Assembly (NCBI GenBank): GCA_954871525.1
Contig: OX940866.1
Coordinates: 14,469,001-14,533,000, forward strand
Reading direction: 5' to 3'
DNA length: 64,000 nt
Source of the DNA: Parietaria judaica
Lineage: Eukaryota; Streptophyta; Magnoliopsida; Rosales; Urticaceae
Shown here piece after piece: positions 1 through 12,133 of the stretch (positions are counted from its first letter, which is position 1; each line of letters opens with the position of its first letter). A program made the translations under genes and the position numbers. The notes beneath the pieces were generated by a model, which did no database searches, was not told where the DNA came from, and saw only the letters and a list, made by a program, of their open reading frames with translations.

Positions 1-72
1 CTATGATATAGTTGTATCCTATAAGCCTATAACAGTTTAATTTAAGATTGAAGTATTTTTTTCGTTTGCAGG

Positions 73-2289
73 ATGGATTATTACCATTTGGTTGTCAGTG
101 TTGGCGAAAAGAAGATTTTCAATAGAGATTGTTACAAGTGATTGTGGGAGGGAATAAGTGATACTACAAATATTGTTACCGTTTCAAAGTCTGCTTTGAA
201 CAACATTTCTGATTTGAAGGAGTTTTTATATATCAAGTTTGATATTGTCCGACAATTTGATTTAAAGGTAACTTATTATCCAGTTGATCACAGTACTCAG
301 CCAATAGCCATTGCTGATGAACCTGACTTCGAATCATATATTCAGTCACCAAATAGACCGTCAAGGTTGAAACAGTTGTACGTCGAGCTAGTGAAAAATG
401 TATCTTCTGAAGTAGGTACCAAACAAACAACATTTGTGCAAGAAGAGTACCGGGTGCGGCATGTCGACGTACCAGATGCTGTTTCGCCCCCGGATGCAGA
501 AGGTGTGATATTGTCGCCATTGAGAGGGTGTTCTAATAACTTTGTGGGATCCTCTACTTTTCCTATCGGTTTTGAGTTGGGGGAAGAAGGACCGATGCAT
601 AGATTTCCTGATGGTATGGATCTTATAATTGGTCAAGACTTTGCATCAAAGGCTGAGTTGAGAAGTGTTGTGTTGTGTTCGAGGGTGCTGCAGGACGCTT
701 CGGAGTGAAGTTGATAAAGTCGGACAAGAAATTATACGTAGTCAAATGCCTCGATGAGACATACGGTTGGAGTTTACGTGCAGCACTGGGGGCAGAGGGG
801 ACGTTTAGAATACGTACATATCACAGCGTCCACACTTGTTCTGTAGACGCACGACAAGGTTTACGCCGGGCCACTTCGTCGTTCGTTTGCGATGACATCA
901 TAAGCAATATAGTGACCAAAATATTGAAATACCGGACCCGAATGAGATCCGGAGGCATATGGCAGATAAGGGTTACAAAATCAGTTACTGGATGGCTACG
1001 AGTGGCAAGAGACTTGCCGAATACAAGATTAGAGGTACCCCTGGCCAGAATTTCGCGTTGTTACCGGCGTTTTTTTTATGGTTGAAAATCAAAACCCGGG
1101 TTCCTTGACCTCAATTAAATGTAACCTAGAAGGGGCTTTTGAGTATTGTTTCGTGGCATTATATGTGTCGATTCAAGGATTCAAAAGTGTGAGGAAGGTT
1201 ATTTCGATCGCCGCACATCACATGAGTGACGAGTACCAAAGTACCTTACTCGTGGCAAGCGCTACTGATGGCAATCACACAATTTTTCCACTCGCTTTTG
1301 GTATTTTATTTTCGGAGCGGATCGAATCGTGGGAACAGTTTTTAAAAGATCTGAAAGAAGCGATTCCGGAAACAAGTGAGTTGGTCATCGTAACGGATAA
1401 TTGCGGACCCATCAAGAATGCGTGCAGAAAGGTGTATCGGTTGGCAACTCATGGATTCTGTCTTTATCTCATCCAACTACACTTGCAAGGCAAGTTTAAA
1501 GCGAAGAGATTAGTCAATAAGTTTTGGGAATTGGCGATTGTATATACCAGGGCTGAATTCGATAGAAATTGGGGCGAGTTCCAACAAAGGTATCCTTTAG
1601 CTGCGAATTGTCTCGATGAAAATCTTGAGAGCAGAGATCGATGGGCGAGGGCGTACTACTTGGAGAAAAGGTATGACATAATAACTTCAAACGGTGATAA
1701 ACACATGCATGATTTTATGGAGATAGCTGGAGAATATTCTATTCTTACCCTGTTACATGAGTGTTTGAAGATGGTAGCCGCAAGGATAAAAAAATATCAT
1801 GAACATAGTACAGAATGTGCTAACCGATCGTCCTCTTTAGTCACTCCGAACACTGAGCATAAGCTTCGAGAGAACATGAAAGTGTCTGAGAAAATGCTGG
1901 CCACTAAAGGTTTTGAACAGTCGTGGGAATTGAGGAGTAGCAGGGAGTTTAAGGTGGTAGATCTTGTAGGCAAGACGTGCTCGTGCAACAAATTTAACTT
2001 CGATGGGTACCCATGTGCGCATGCCATCAGCGCAATCACCAGTGCAGGGAAAAACATTCACGATTTTTGTCATGCTTTCTACAGTTTCAACCACTGGCGA
2101 CTTTCGTATTCTTCGCCCGTAAATCTTATCGCGCTTAATGACGATTGGAAGATACCTGCTTCTGTTACTGCTAATTTTTTGAAGATTGAGCCGCCTAGGA
2201 GCAAAAAGAAAAAAAAAAGAAAAAAAAAAGAGGAAACAAGAGGAAAAGACTACCAAGGAGAGTGGCGGAAGTATGAGCTGCATAAGTAA
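73..2289 (+). pseudogene. MuDR/MULE transposase, frameshifted
   Basis: The frame opens at ATG 73, just after an intron-like pyrimidine/AG end, and hits a TGA at 139-141 inside the usual N-terminal region. Reading continues in frame 1 to 708, then frame 3 (about 690-930, the zinc-knuckle-like region with KLYVVKCLDETYGWSLRAA), then frame 2 (about 932-1090, with PGQNFALLPAF), then frame 1 again (1078-2289). At least three frameshifts are therefore present. The last part carries the MULE transposase core (LLVASATDGNHTIFPLAFGI; VTDNCGPIKNAC) and a SWIM zinc finger (CxC at about 1978, then CAH). Where active members have D in an AAHLK context this copy reads SIAAHH, so a catalytic Asp seems lost. 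A poly-Lys tract (about 2205-2240) precedes the stop. Confidence 0.88.
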
Positions 2290-2339
2290 TTTATTATTTA
2301 TAAGCAGAGGGACATGTACGTTTAAATTTATTACATCGT

Positions 2340-2600
2340 CTTAGTACATACCGCTAGACGTTTTACCTAAGCGGTACGTACAACTATATTTATCTTAATA
2401 TCAATATATATTTATTATATACGGTACGTACCGCTAGATGTTTTACGTACCGCTAGACGTTTTACGTAAGCGGTACATACCGCTAGAAATTTCTTTGAAA
2501 GCGGAATATATATAAATCTTACAAAAACAAGATTCTATTCGTCTTGTTACATACCGCTAGACGTCATTGGTAAGTACCGCTATATCTAACTATTTTGTTT
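2340..2600. repeat. Cluster of TACCGCTAGACGTTTTAC-like repeats downstream of the transposase
   Basis: The motif TACCGCTAGACGTTTTAC or its inverted form (AAGCGGTAC) recurs at least six times in about 250 bp, in both orientations and with small variants. It starts some 50 bp after the transposase stop. It shares the ACCGCT core with later clusters of the same element, so it resembles subterminal or internal binding-site repeats of a DNA transposon. Function is inferred only. Confidence 0.7.
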
Positions 2601-3524
2601 TCCATCCAATAATGGATCTGATTTGAAATTTCAGTTTAATACGAAAGCAGTCGCATATAATGTGGTTGTCTTCATCCGATATGTCAATACATTAATACCG
2701 CCGCTTACAATACATGAAAATAAAATAATGAATATTTCAGTTACAATACAAAACAACAAAATAATTAATATTGTATTCATCCGAGATGTCAATACTCGAC
2801 TTCACCGCAAAATACCGGAGCCATCGTGCTGCCCAAAAATACGCTACACTCTACCGACCTGCTCGACCTTTCATAATAGCATATAGTATATACCACTACA
2901 GACAAAAACAAAGTAATTTCGAATCGTTCAACGTCTCTCGCAATAAAGAGAAGCACAGGGCGAAAGAAAAGTTAAATACGCAAAAAAACTTTTGTCGTAT
3001 ATAATTTTGATTTCATTCCCCCGGTATTCCTCGTTATTGAGAGTTAAGGGGACAGATACATAAATTAATATTTTCTTAATATAATAAATGCTAATACTAA
3101 GGTCGAGCTGGAAAGTAAAGGGCATCATATTTTTGGACGACAGAATGGCTCGGGGTGTTTAGGATCGAGTGTGAGATATACAAAACTGATGGTGACAATA
3201 CTGTTACATCGTCTGCATGAATAAAAAAAATAAAAGAAATAATTTTAAGGTCACGAAATAAATAATGTACATAAGGTAAAGCTTTGTAGAAGTAAACAAT
3301 ATAAGTAAGTACCGGTATTCAAATTCGATGAATTAGGCGACGGCGACGGGTTGAGCCACACGAACATCTAGGAAGATTAAGCACAAACATGGTAACCTGG
3401 TCCCCAAAGACAAATCAGATCTCTAAGTTGCCCGACAAGCAACTCTTACGACTCTGATTGTGGTATATTGAATCAGCAACTTTGGTACGTTCAATTTTTT
3501 ATACTATCTCGAGGGGTACAAGTA
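2601..3524. other. AT-rich MULE interior without a gene
   Basis: No credible coding region is visible. Short open frames here (up to 87 codons) show no family resemblance. The stretch links the ACCGCT cluster to the 355-bp tandem array and contains an early, divergent piece of the array sequence from about 3480. Confidence 0.6.
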
Positions 3525-5595
3525 GAATGTAATTATTGCTTCGAAACCTTCACGCATCTCGAGAAATACCAACTACTCAATTGGGTGAACAATTACTCAT
3601 GACCACCGACCCGTATTAAATTAACCTATTCGTATCAATTAAAATGTTCGGGAAAATCCGAAACACTCGCAGCCGCTAGAAGTACTATGTCGCTACCGCT
3701 ACGCCTATCTGTTCAACCACTACTGTTTCCTGGTAGCGGTTTGCACGATCCTTCAACGAAAAATGAGGACGCGTAACAAAATTGATATGTGTTGATGTCC
3801 ATAAAATAATTACCAATAGAATGTAATTATTGCTTCGAAACCTTCACGCATGTTTGGTTAACCATCTTAATGTCCTCGAGGGACACCAACTACTCAATTG
3901 GGTGAACAATTGCTCATGACCACCGACCCGTATTAAATGAACCTATGCGTATCAAATCTCGGGGGTTTGGACAAGTGAATGTAAATATTTCAATTAAAAT
4001 GTTTGGGAAAATCCGAAACACTCACAACCGCTAGAAGTACTCCGTCGCTCTTGCTACGCCTATATGTTCAACCGCTACTGTTTCCCGATAGCGGTTTGCA
4101 CGATCCTTCAACGAAAATTGAGGACGCGTAAAAAAATTGATACGTGTTGATGTCCATATAATAATTACAAATTGAATGTAATTATTACTTCGAAACTTTC
4201 AAGCATGTTTGGTTAACCATCTTAATGTCCTCGAGGGACACCAACTACTCAATTGGGTGAACAATTGCTCATGACCACCGACCCGTATTAAATGAACCTA
4301 TGCGTATCAAATCTCGGGGGTTTGGACACGTGAATGTAAATATTTCAATTAAAATGTTCAGAAAAATCCAAAACACTCGCAACCTCTAGAAGTACTCCGT
4401 CGCTACTGGTACGACTATCTGTTCAACCGCTACTATTTCCAGATAGCGGTTTGCTCGATCCTTCAACGAAAATTGAGGACGCGTAACAAAATTGATACAT
4501 GTTGATGTTCATATAATAATTACAAATAGAATGTAATTATTGCTTCGAAACCTTCACGCATGTTTGATTAACCATCTTAATGTCCTCAAGGCACACCAAC
4601 TACTCAATTAAGTGAACAATTGCTCATGACCACCGACCCATATTAAATGAACATATGCGTATCAAATCTCGGGGGTTTGGACATGTGAATATAAATATTT
4701 CATTTAAAATATTCGGGAAAATCCGAAACACTCGCAATCGATAGAAGTACTTCGTCACTACCGGTACGACTATCTGTTCAACCGCTATTGTTTCCCGATA
4801 GCGGTTTGCTCGATCCTTCAACAAAAATTGAAGACGTGTAACAAAATTGATACATGTTGATGTCCATATAATAATTACAAATAGAATGTAATTATTGCTT
4901 CGAAACCTTCACACATGTTTGGTTAACCATCTTAATTTCCTCGAGGGACACCAACTACTCAATTGGGTGAACAATTGCTCATGGCCACCGAACCCGTATA
5001 AAATAAACCTATGTGTATCAAATCTCGGGGATTTGGACACGTGAATGTAAATATTTCAATTAAAATGTTTGGGAAAATCCGAAACACTCGCAACCGCTAG
5101 AAGTACTCCGTCGCTACCGCTACGCCTATCTGTTCAACCGTTACTGTTTCCCGATAGCGGTTTGCACGATCCTTCAACGAAAATTGAGGACGCGTAACAA
5201 ACTTGATACGTTTTGATGTCCATATAATAATTACAAATAGAATGTAATTATTGTTTCGAAACCTTCACGCATGTTTGGTTAACCATCTTAATGTCCTCGA
5301 GGGAGGACACCAACTACTCAATTGGGTGAACAATTGCTTATGAACACCGACCCGTATTAAATGAACCTATGTGTATCAAATCTCAGGGGTTTGGACACGT
5401 GAATTTAAATATTTCAATTAAAATGTTCGGGAAAATCCAAAAAACTCGTAAACGCTAGAAGTGCTCTGTCGCTACCGCTATGCCTATTTGTTCAACCGCT
5501 ACCGTTTCCCGATAGCAGTTTGCACAATCCTTTAATGAAAATTGAGGAAGCATAACAAAATTGATACGTGTTGATGTCCATATAATAATTACAAA
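3525..5595. repeat. Tandem array, 355-bp unit, about 5.8 copies
   Basis: The landmark GAATGTAATTATTGCTTCGA (or close variants) begins at 3525, 3819, 4174, 4529, 4884 and 5240. The spacings are 294, 355, 355, 355 and 356 bp. The first unit carries a 61-bp deletion, and the last is cut off near 5595. Each unit contains the blocks CCTCGAGGGACACCAACTAC and GATAGCGGTTTGC and three or four ACCGCT/AGCGGT hexamers. There is no open frame through the unit. Units are roughly 90% alike by eye, so the array is moderately old or incompletely homogenised. Confidence 0.93.
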
Positions 5596-7115
5596 GCATT
5601 CAGTTACAGATTGCTTCATTCTAAAACATGATATCTTCTTCATAAAGGAACAACCAAAGTGTTCTTGAAAAACACAACAACCCTTAAACACTTAAAAAGA
5701 AAAAAAAAACAAACTAAAAGCAACCAAAGTGTTCTTCAAAAACACAAAAGAGACTAAACACATAAACCAAAAAAGAAAAACACCAAAAAGCCACCACCAG
5801 AGCCGACTAATGATATATTCTACGTCGTAGAGTACCACGTTCAAAAACATGATATCTTCATCGGCCGACTCGTTCCTTGCCAAATATGAAAAAATATATG
5901 TCAATGTATTAATAAAAATACTAAAAAAATATAAATACTATGCAGTAATATATATAGAAATACTCACCTGGACGTTGGGAAGGTGGTGCAAGGATTCCCC
6001 AGTCGAAATGAACACCCCTGTAAATATTGTATGAATGCACTGCGGCTGAAACATACAAACGTGCTAATAAAATATGGGAAAACCCATCGGCGGTGCATTC
6101 ATACAATAGTATCATGGATGAACAATTTCTGTAGAGAAAGATGTGTAATGAAGCTTATATTTTCAAGAAGGGTCTGTTATATTTATATCGCAGCGAAAGA
6201 TTCATTTATTGCCTCTAAAATTACTCGTGTGTATCAAATCAATTGGACCTCTTGACGTAGTTCCTTTCTACCGCTAACTATTTCCTCTTACCGCTAGTCT
6301 GCGTGTAAGTACCAATATAACCTCATTAGTACTATAAAAAGGCAACGAAACAAACCCTAAAATGCTATCTCAATTCACGCCGCTTTCCTGGACCATTTTG
6401 GGAAACCCTAATCCAAATCTAGTTTTGTCCATACAACTTTTGGAAACCCTCATCCAAATATAGTTTTGTCCGTAACCCAAATCTAACATGTTTGAACTAT
6501 AACATGTTTGTCAACGCGCCCCCGTCTCCGTCATCGTCGTAAGCTTTCTTTAAACCAATTCTTTATTCTCATATTTTTAAAAAATTAGCCGGATTCTAAC
6601 TTCCTTGTTCATTTGTCTTCCATATATCAGGGTACAACTTCAATGAGCCATTATGCTACCCAAAAAAATAGCCGCGACCCGTGAAGAACACCCGACATGC
6701 CCATCGGGCTCGCAGCGGCACCGACAGACACAAGCCATTGAAATATGGACATTTTCTCCATAGTTCAATGACTTTTGTCTGTCCTTCGTTTAATTTCCTC
6801 GTCTTGCTTTTTTCAACCAGCGAGGACTTGTTGAAACCGGACTTGTTGAAACCAGAGAGGTCCAGCCATCAATTCTTCACTGGATATTATAAGGCTTAAT
6901 AGGATCCCTCCTCAGGTTTTATACGAGTTGTTTTTATCCATGGTTGAACCCTATATCATCCCGTCCATCAGGGAAGAACAAAACTTGTATGCTTCGAGAG
7001 TGTCCTATAATATATTTGAATTTGTTTTTTTTAATATATTTGTACTTTTATTGTTTAATAAACAAAAATTCCAAACAATACAAATTGTATTCATGTATTT
7101 GTATTCCAATTAAAT
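5596..7115. other. Noncoding MULE interior
   Basis: AT-rich, no recognisable coding capacity. It holds a small duplicated block (CAACCAAAGTGTTCTT at about 5651 and 5720) and two ACCGCT copies at about 6270-6300. Short open frames on both strands look accidental. Confidence 0.55.
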
Positions 7116-7119
7116 TATT

Positions 7120-7660
7120 ACTTACACAGCGGCACGTATCGATTTATATATCGGCAAGTATCTATTTACATTGCGGTAATCGTATTTTTAATACACAACG
7201 TGAATGCTATTTACTAATTTTGTATTCTTTAATAAACAGTAATCGAAACAATAGCGGTAATTATCTATTATATAGCGGCATGTATCTCTTCACATAACGG
7301 TATGTATGTATTTACATAGCGGTAAGTGTCTATTTACATAATGGTAAGCATGTATTTACTCTTCGGTAAGTGTCTATTTACATAGCGGTAATCGTATTAT
7401 TAATACACAATGCGGCAAGTATCTCTTCGCATAGCGGTAAGTTTGTATTTACATAGCGGTAAGCATGTACTTACATAGCTGTAAGTATGTATTTACACAA
7501 CGGTAAGTGTCTAGCGGGAAGTATCTATTTACAACGCGAATGATAATTACTAATTTTGTATTCTTTAATAAGCAAAAATAAAAAATATACAAACTGTCCG
7601 CCTAGCGGTCATTGTTCTAATAACATAGCGGTCATTTTTTTAATAAATTGTTTGCGTAAA
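7120..7660. repeat. Irregular minisatellite of AGCGGTAAGTATGTATTTACAT units
   Basis: About 15 degenerate copies of a roughly 22-bp unit (AGCGGTAAGTNTNTATTTACAT) are found, several directly adjacent (7290-7510) and others spaced by AT-rich DNA. Every unit carries the AGCGGT core, the complement of ACCGCT in the left part of the element. The array lies just downstream of the end of the Ulp1-like pseudogene. Confidence 0.8.
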
Positions 7661-8574
7661 TTTCCGCGGCATATCTTATTCTGGCTCCCTCTACAAATTT
7701 GTCGATGAATAAGTTAATTACCTTGGTTTACCATATCGAGCTCTATGAACTTCATGCAGAAGATCCCACAATCTCCGGTTCCTCCCGTTGGCAATCTATT
7801 TTGAGAGCAAGCCACCCGCTTCCACGTCCACTCTCTCCCTTTGAGATGATCAAAGTGATCAGCGAATGTCAAAATCCAAGGTAGAAAGGTCTTCGGAGCA
7901 CACATGACTTCATTATTTTCTTATCATTGGCGTATGTAATGGTGGAATAATACAGGACAAATTTCACCTTCAATAAATCCGCCTTGCATGAAATCCAGTG
8001 CTGTAAGTCAAGGTTTATCGGGAAGTAAAGCCGCTCTTTATGCATCAATTCGCGTTCGTAGTCTCTTCCACGAGTACCGTTGAGCCATTCCATAGCGTGT
8101 ATTACGATATTATCATCGTTCATTAAATCCTTTGGTTCACCATCGAGAGCCCAACAATTAATGGTATTCATGAACAACGTAGGGAGAACGACGATTTTAT
8201 CCGAATTCGGAATAGTCTCTCGAAGCTCAGTCAGTCTTTTTGAGAGGCCTTTAATGATTTCGTCTAGGTGCTGCAATTAATTGTAAATTGATTCAATGTT
8301 ATAATAGAAATAAATGATTAAATTATTAATGTAATCCTTGAAGACTGATTACCTCATCTTCAAGCCATTTGGACCGGGTCATGAGGCTGTTCCACCATTC
8401 GTAGTCTCTATTTTGCAACAACCCTCCCTCACCACCCGTTACGTTTTTATGGAACTTATTCTAAACACTCGAGAACTGATTGTAGATATCAGCACGACAT
8501 ATATCAAGCGAGTCGAAGGCGGGAGCCACACTACGATTTCCCTGTGTGATCTGGAAGTAAACAGATATTGTTAC

Positions 8575-8702
8575 TTATGCATACCGCTATTCATAGTAAT
8601 TAAATCATACCGCTATTCATAGTAAATAAATAATACCGCTATTGTTAACTACGATAACCGCTATGTAAGATTTATTTTAAAATATTCGTACCGCTCTAGA
8701 AC
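8575..8702. repeat. ACCGCT cluster within an intron of the Ulp1-like gene
   Basis: ATACCGCTATTCATAGTAA occurs twice, followed by three more ACCGCT-bearing variants within 125 bp. The same hexamer core is used in the other clusters of this element. Confidence 0.7.
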
Positions 8703-9108
8703 CGCCAAGTTTGGTGATCGTGTTGGCCGCTTCATTCTCCTCCTTACGCTTCTTCTCCTCCTCCTCCTTCTCCTCCTCAATCTTCTGCGCCTCCTCCTCC
8801 CGCTTCTCCTTCTCCTCTTTCATCCGCTTTCTCTCCTCCTCAATCTTCCGCGCCTCCTCCTCTAGCTTCTCCTTCTCCTCCTTCATCCGCTTCCTCTCCT
8901 CCCCAATCTTCCGCGCCTCCTCCTCCTCCTCCTCCTCCTCATTCTTCTGTTTCCTCTCCTCCTCAATCTTCCGCGCCTCCTCCTTCTCCTTCTTCCGTTT
9001 CCTCTCCTCCTCAATCTTCTGTGCCGCCTCCTCCTCCTCGATACCCTTCTTCTGTGCCTCTTCCTCCTCGACATTGTTTCCTTCCTCCACCTCGTACGAC
9101 TTCCCCAC
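8677..9108 (-). repeat. Coding minisatellite for a Glu/Lys/Arg-rich coiled coil
   Basis: Within the DUF1985-Ulp1 gene the DNA is a purine-rich tandem repeat of about 57-60 nt, encoding units such as EEARKIEEERKRMKEEKEK. Around seven imperfect units are present. Heptad-compatible charge spacing suggests a long single helix or coiled coil between DUF1985 and the peptidase. The opposite strand is an equally open Ser/Phe-rich frame, which is a mirror of the repeat and not a gene. Confidence 0.8.
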
Positions 9109-10104
9109 TTCGCGTGCATAGTCAAATGGATCGGTATGATTTGACCTTTACTCAGCTTCATTTTTATCTCTTGCAACGTCGGCATTATACATATCTTCGT
9201 ATAAGTTCAAATATTGATCGATGTTGTATGCCGGCATTGTGCCGTCACTCGCAGACACCAGTGACAATTGAGCAACACCACCATATGTTTCTTGAACTTG
9301 ACGCAATCCTTCTGATGATACTCGGTCAAGCTGCTCAGTGTCAGACTGCTCTAAATCCGAGGCTTCCCTCGATGATACTCGGTCTACAGGCACCCCCGGT
9401 CGCAAATATCTATATAAGCACCTTGCCGCTTCTGTTACTGCATCATCCTCGTGGTCGAGAAGGGAATGTTATCCCTGACCAAGCAACAAACTGGTGGCAT
9501 TGTGGTATAACCGACCTATCAAATCTACACAGTGCGTTAAATTTTGATGATCCGATGCCGAAGGAGGAGTGGTCGCCGTCTCATCTTCCCATCGTTCAAC
9601 CCTCCGCCGCTTGTTCGGGGTTTTGGACGCCGAGACGGGAGCGGAGGAATGGGTACTATGTCTCTTTCTTGAGACTTGTGGTGGTGACGATCCACGATCG
9701 GACGTGCTCTGGCTCTCAACGTACCGTCGGTTGCGACGTGGGCGTCCAGACGGCGATACAGGGCTCAGTCTCTCACCTCCGCATCGTTGGGACTTGGAAA
9801 CCAACTTCTTCTTTCTTGGAGGGAGTGAAGGCGATTTACATTGCCTCCCTTGTTGTGTTCTCCGTGCCGCTCTACGACGAGGAGCATTCTCTTCCTCTCC
9901 CGGCCGTTTTTCCCGCAAAGGTGCCGGAGGGGGCGGCGTCTGAATGATCCGCTCACCTCTCTCCAAGAAATCCATGAGCGTTTCAAAATTCAAGTTTGGA
10001 GACTTTACACGCGGCGGGAGAGATTGAATGGACGACGTCGCTTCTTCCTCTGGTGTGGGAAAGAGCATACTCTTTTGTTCCTGTAATATAATATTGGATA
10101 TCAT

Positions 10105-10210
10105 TACTTAGTTACCGCCAGAGATGACTATAACCGCTATGTTACCGCTATCATATCTGCTATACCGCTACAAACGACTATAATCTCTATGTTACCGCTA
10201 TGATATAATG
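10105..10210. repeat. ACCGCT cluster within an intron of the Ulp1-like gene
   Basis: Five ACCGC(T/C) cores in about 100 bp, alternating with ACTATAA and CTATGTT spacers. They sit between the linker block and the preceding coding block of the minus-strand gene, so they would be spliced out. Confidence 0.65.
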
Positions 10211-11284
10211 GCATGCCACGTGTAGAACAACTGACCTCTAGAGCACTTTTCTTTATAACGGGGGTGATATCTTCGAACTCCTTATGCTTTGTCCCGATTT
10301 GCCTAGTGATCCATCTGCACATACGAGGTGCGCCGGCGGGCGCTTCTCGAGGGTCAGCTAAGTACACTGCCACCGCCGGCAAACACTCATTCGCCAAAAA
10401 CTGCATGAAGTTTGAATGTTAATTTGAATTATGTGTAACAACCATTTATGCGGTGAAAATAAATAGATTCAAACACTTTAAATATACCCGTATCGGGTGA
10501 ACGAACCCCAGAAGGGTCATATCTCCACAATTTAGTTTTTTCTCGATGACGACAAAATACTTGTCCACCAGTTCCATCGATAACTTATGATGAAGCTGCT
10601 TCATTGAGTACTCGAAGGACACTGTCCCCCAAGGATAGCCAACGAAGAAAGCAATGTCTTCTACCATTGCAAGCAGATCATCATCTGGCATCTACGTCGG
10701 TCTGTCCTTGAAATAGATCACTCCGAAGACGATGCACAGGCAGGCCAAACACTTCTTATCATCGCTGCCCAATGGTTTTTTGTGAATATTCTTAAGTCGA
10801 TCCTGAATATTCTTGATAGTAATCCGCTCCTTCTCCGAAGGCCATAAGCGTTTTTTGAAATCATTGTAGAACGCTCGTGACTGATCCTCGTTTTGAGGTA
10901 ACCTTGGCACCGGGTGGCAAAGCAGCCCGGTGATGATGGCGAATTCCCGAATGCCGTATTGCAGTGGGACGTTGTTTACGAATAACCACAACTCATTTGC
11001 GTCCCTTTGTTCTGTCGTCATTCTCACCATCAAACTCCACAACAATTGGGCAACGTGCTCGTAGTGTGTCGGGACATCTAATAGATGCCCAAATTGTGTG
11101 TCCCGGAACCACTGAAGCTCATCCTCATTTAGTGCTCCTTTAATGATAGTCGTCACTGTGCTTAATTGAGTTTGTCTGGTGGTAAGCTTATTTTTGTAGT
11201 GTTCATTCTTCTGCAACTCAGTATGTAGAACTAAGGGCTGCTGCAAATCAAATCAAGAATAAGATATTAAATCGAATCAAATCA

Positions 11285-11400
11285 AGAATAAACCGGTATA
11301 ACTAGCGGTATTTATCCATAAATAACGGTATAAATAACTAGCGGTAGTTACCCAAAACATAGCGGTATGGCTAGCGGTAGTTTACCAAACCATACTGGGA
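11285..11400. repeat. AGCGGT cluster upstream of the DUF1985 exon
   Basis: Four AGCGGTA cores plus ACGGTATAA variants in about 110 bp, immediately upstream of the first recognisable coding block of the Ulp1-like gene. It lies in its 5' leader, promoter or first intron. Confidence 0.65.
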
Positions 11401-12133
11401 GTCGTCAAATCTTACTACATTCATCATCTCAGTATTCCTTTAAACCTTAAACTAGACCAAACCCTAAAATCCATGTACACTATGTAAACCCTAACATCGA
11501 TACAAGTTCAAAGTTCAAACAGTACCATGAACATCGAAAAGTTTAAGAATAGACATTTACCTCCATTGAAGATGCTCATTATATGCCGAAGAACAACAAA
11601 AGACGATGATCGGTTCCGAAATATGCTTCCTGTTTCCTGGTTGCACGTCTCGAACGGAAGAAGAAAATGGTCGTTTATGCAGCAATCGGAAGGAAAGACA
11701 ATAGAGACACGAAAGTATGCGTCGGTTGTTGGAAGGAGGTCGGAGGATGAATCGTCAATGGTGGTGGAAGGATCAAAGAGGGTCGGTTTTGGAGGGAAAA
11801 CGAGGGGAAGCCGAAGAGGTAGGTGTGAGAGAAATAAGAAATAATATTATAAAATCTTATTGTATCAACCGTTCCAAATGGTAAATTCAAGATTTCGTAA
11901 AATACAGTGTAAATCAAAAGGGCAAAATCGTCATTCCAAGTTCTTTACATTTAAAAATAAAGCGAAAAGAAAATAAGAGATTTAAAATAAATGTAAAAGA
12001 AATAACAGGTTATAACGATGGTATGAAGGGTATGAAGCGAAACGACGTCTCAGATCGTTTTAGCCAATTCTTTCTAATTTATATTTTTTTTCTTCTTCCT
12101 AATAAACCCACAAGCTCGAGAGTGAGAGCTTCA

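Larger units (their letters stand above)
7714..11246 (-). pseudogene. DUF1985-coiled coil-Ulp1-like cysteine peptidase gene of the MULE
   Basis: Coding blocks on the minus strand, in order. 11246-10692 is a DUF1985-type domain (FGHLLDVPTHYEHVAQLLW; LFVNNVPLQYGIREFAIITG). 10691-10446 continues it with FVGYPWGTVSFEYSM. Then come 10406-10137, 10104-9469 (Pro/Arg-rich linker), 9405-9148, and 9108-8677 (Glu/Lys/Arg coiled coil). About 8539-8352 ends in WLEDE and joins a block from 8270 starting HLDEIIKGL, the usual entry to an Ulp1 domain. The catalytic His is in HWISCKAD and the Cys in GDCGIFC. The expected Asp (YDS) reads YYS, and the His and Cys blocks are in different frames near 7900. SUMO/ubiquitin-like deconjugation is the family role, but this copy is probably inactive. 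Precise splice sites and the start are not resolved. Confidence 0.8.
1..11950. mobile_element. Large degenerate Mutator-like element (MULE) with Ulp1-type second gene
   Basis: A MuDR-type transposase remnant on + (73-2289) faces a DUF1985/Ulp1-like remnant on - (11246-7714). The 5 kb between them is noncoding and rich in ACCGCT/AGCGGT motifs and tandem repeats. Plant MULEs of the Kaonashi type are known to carry Ulp1-like peptidase genes, which supports joining these parts into one element. The left end is off the window. The right end is not fixed: a TE-like edge beginning AGGGCAAAATCGTCAT lies near 11920, just before the upstream region of the RGH3 gene. Without the left TIR neither the 9-bp TSD nor the exact boundary can be shown. 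Both genes are broken, so this copy is probably dead. Confidence 0.72.

Noticed and set aside
8711..9121. Plus-strand Ser/Phe-rich open frame
   Set aside because: Mirror of the Glu/Lys/Arg coiled-coil repeat on the minus strand, which has the domain context.
9021..9947. 308-codon plus-strand frame
   Set aside because: Antisense shadow of the linker region of the DUF1985-Ulp1 gene; no family resemblance and Pro/Arg bias.
12023..12133. Upstream in-frame ATG for RGH3
   Set aside because: The extension (37 codons, Phe/Leu-rich from a T-tract) has no counterpart in the family as far as I can recall; ATG 12134 begins the expected acidic-basic region.
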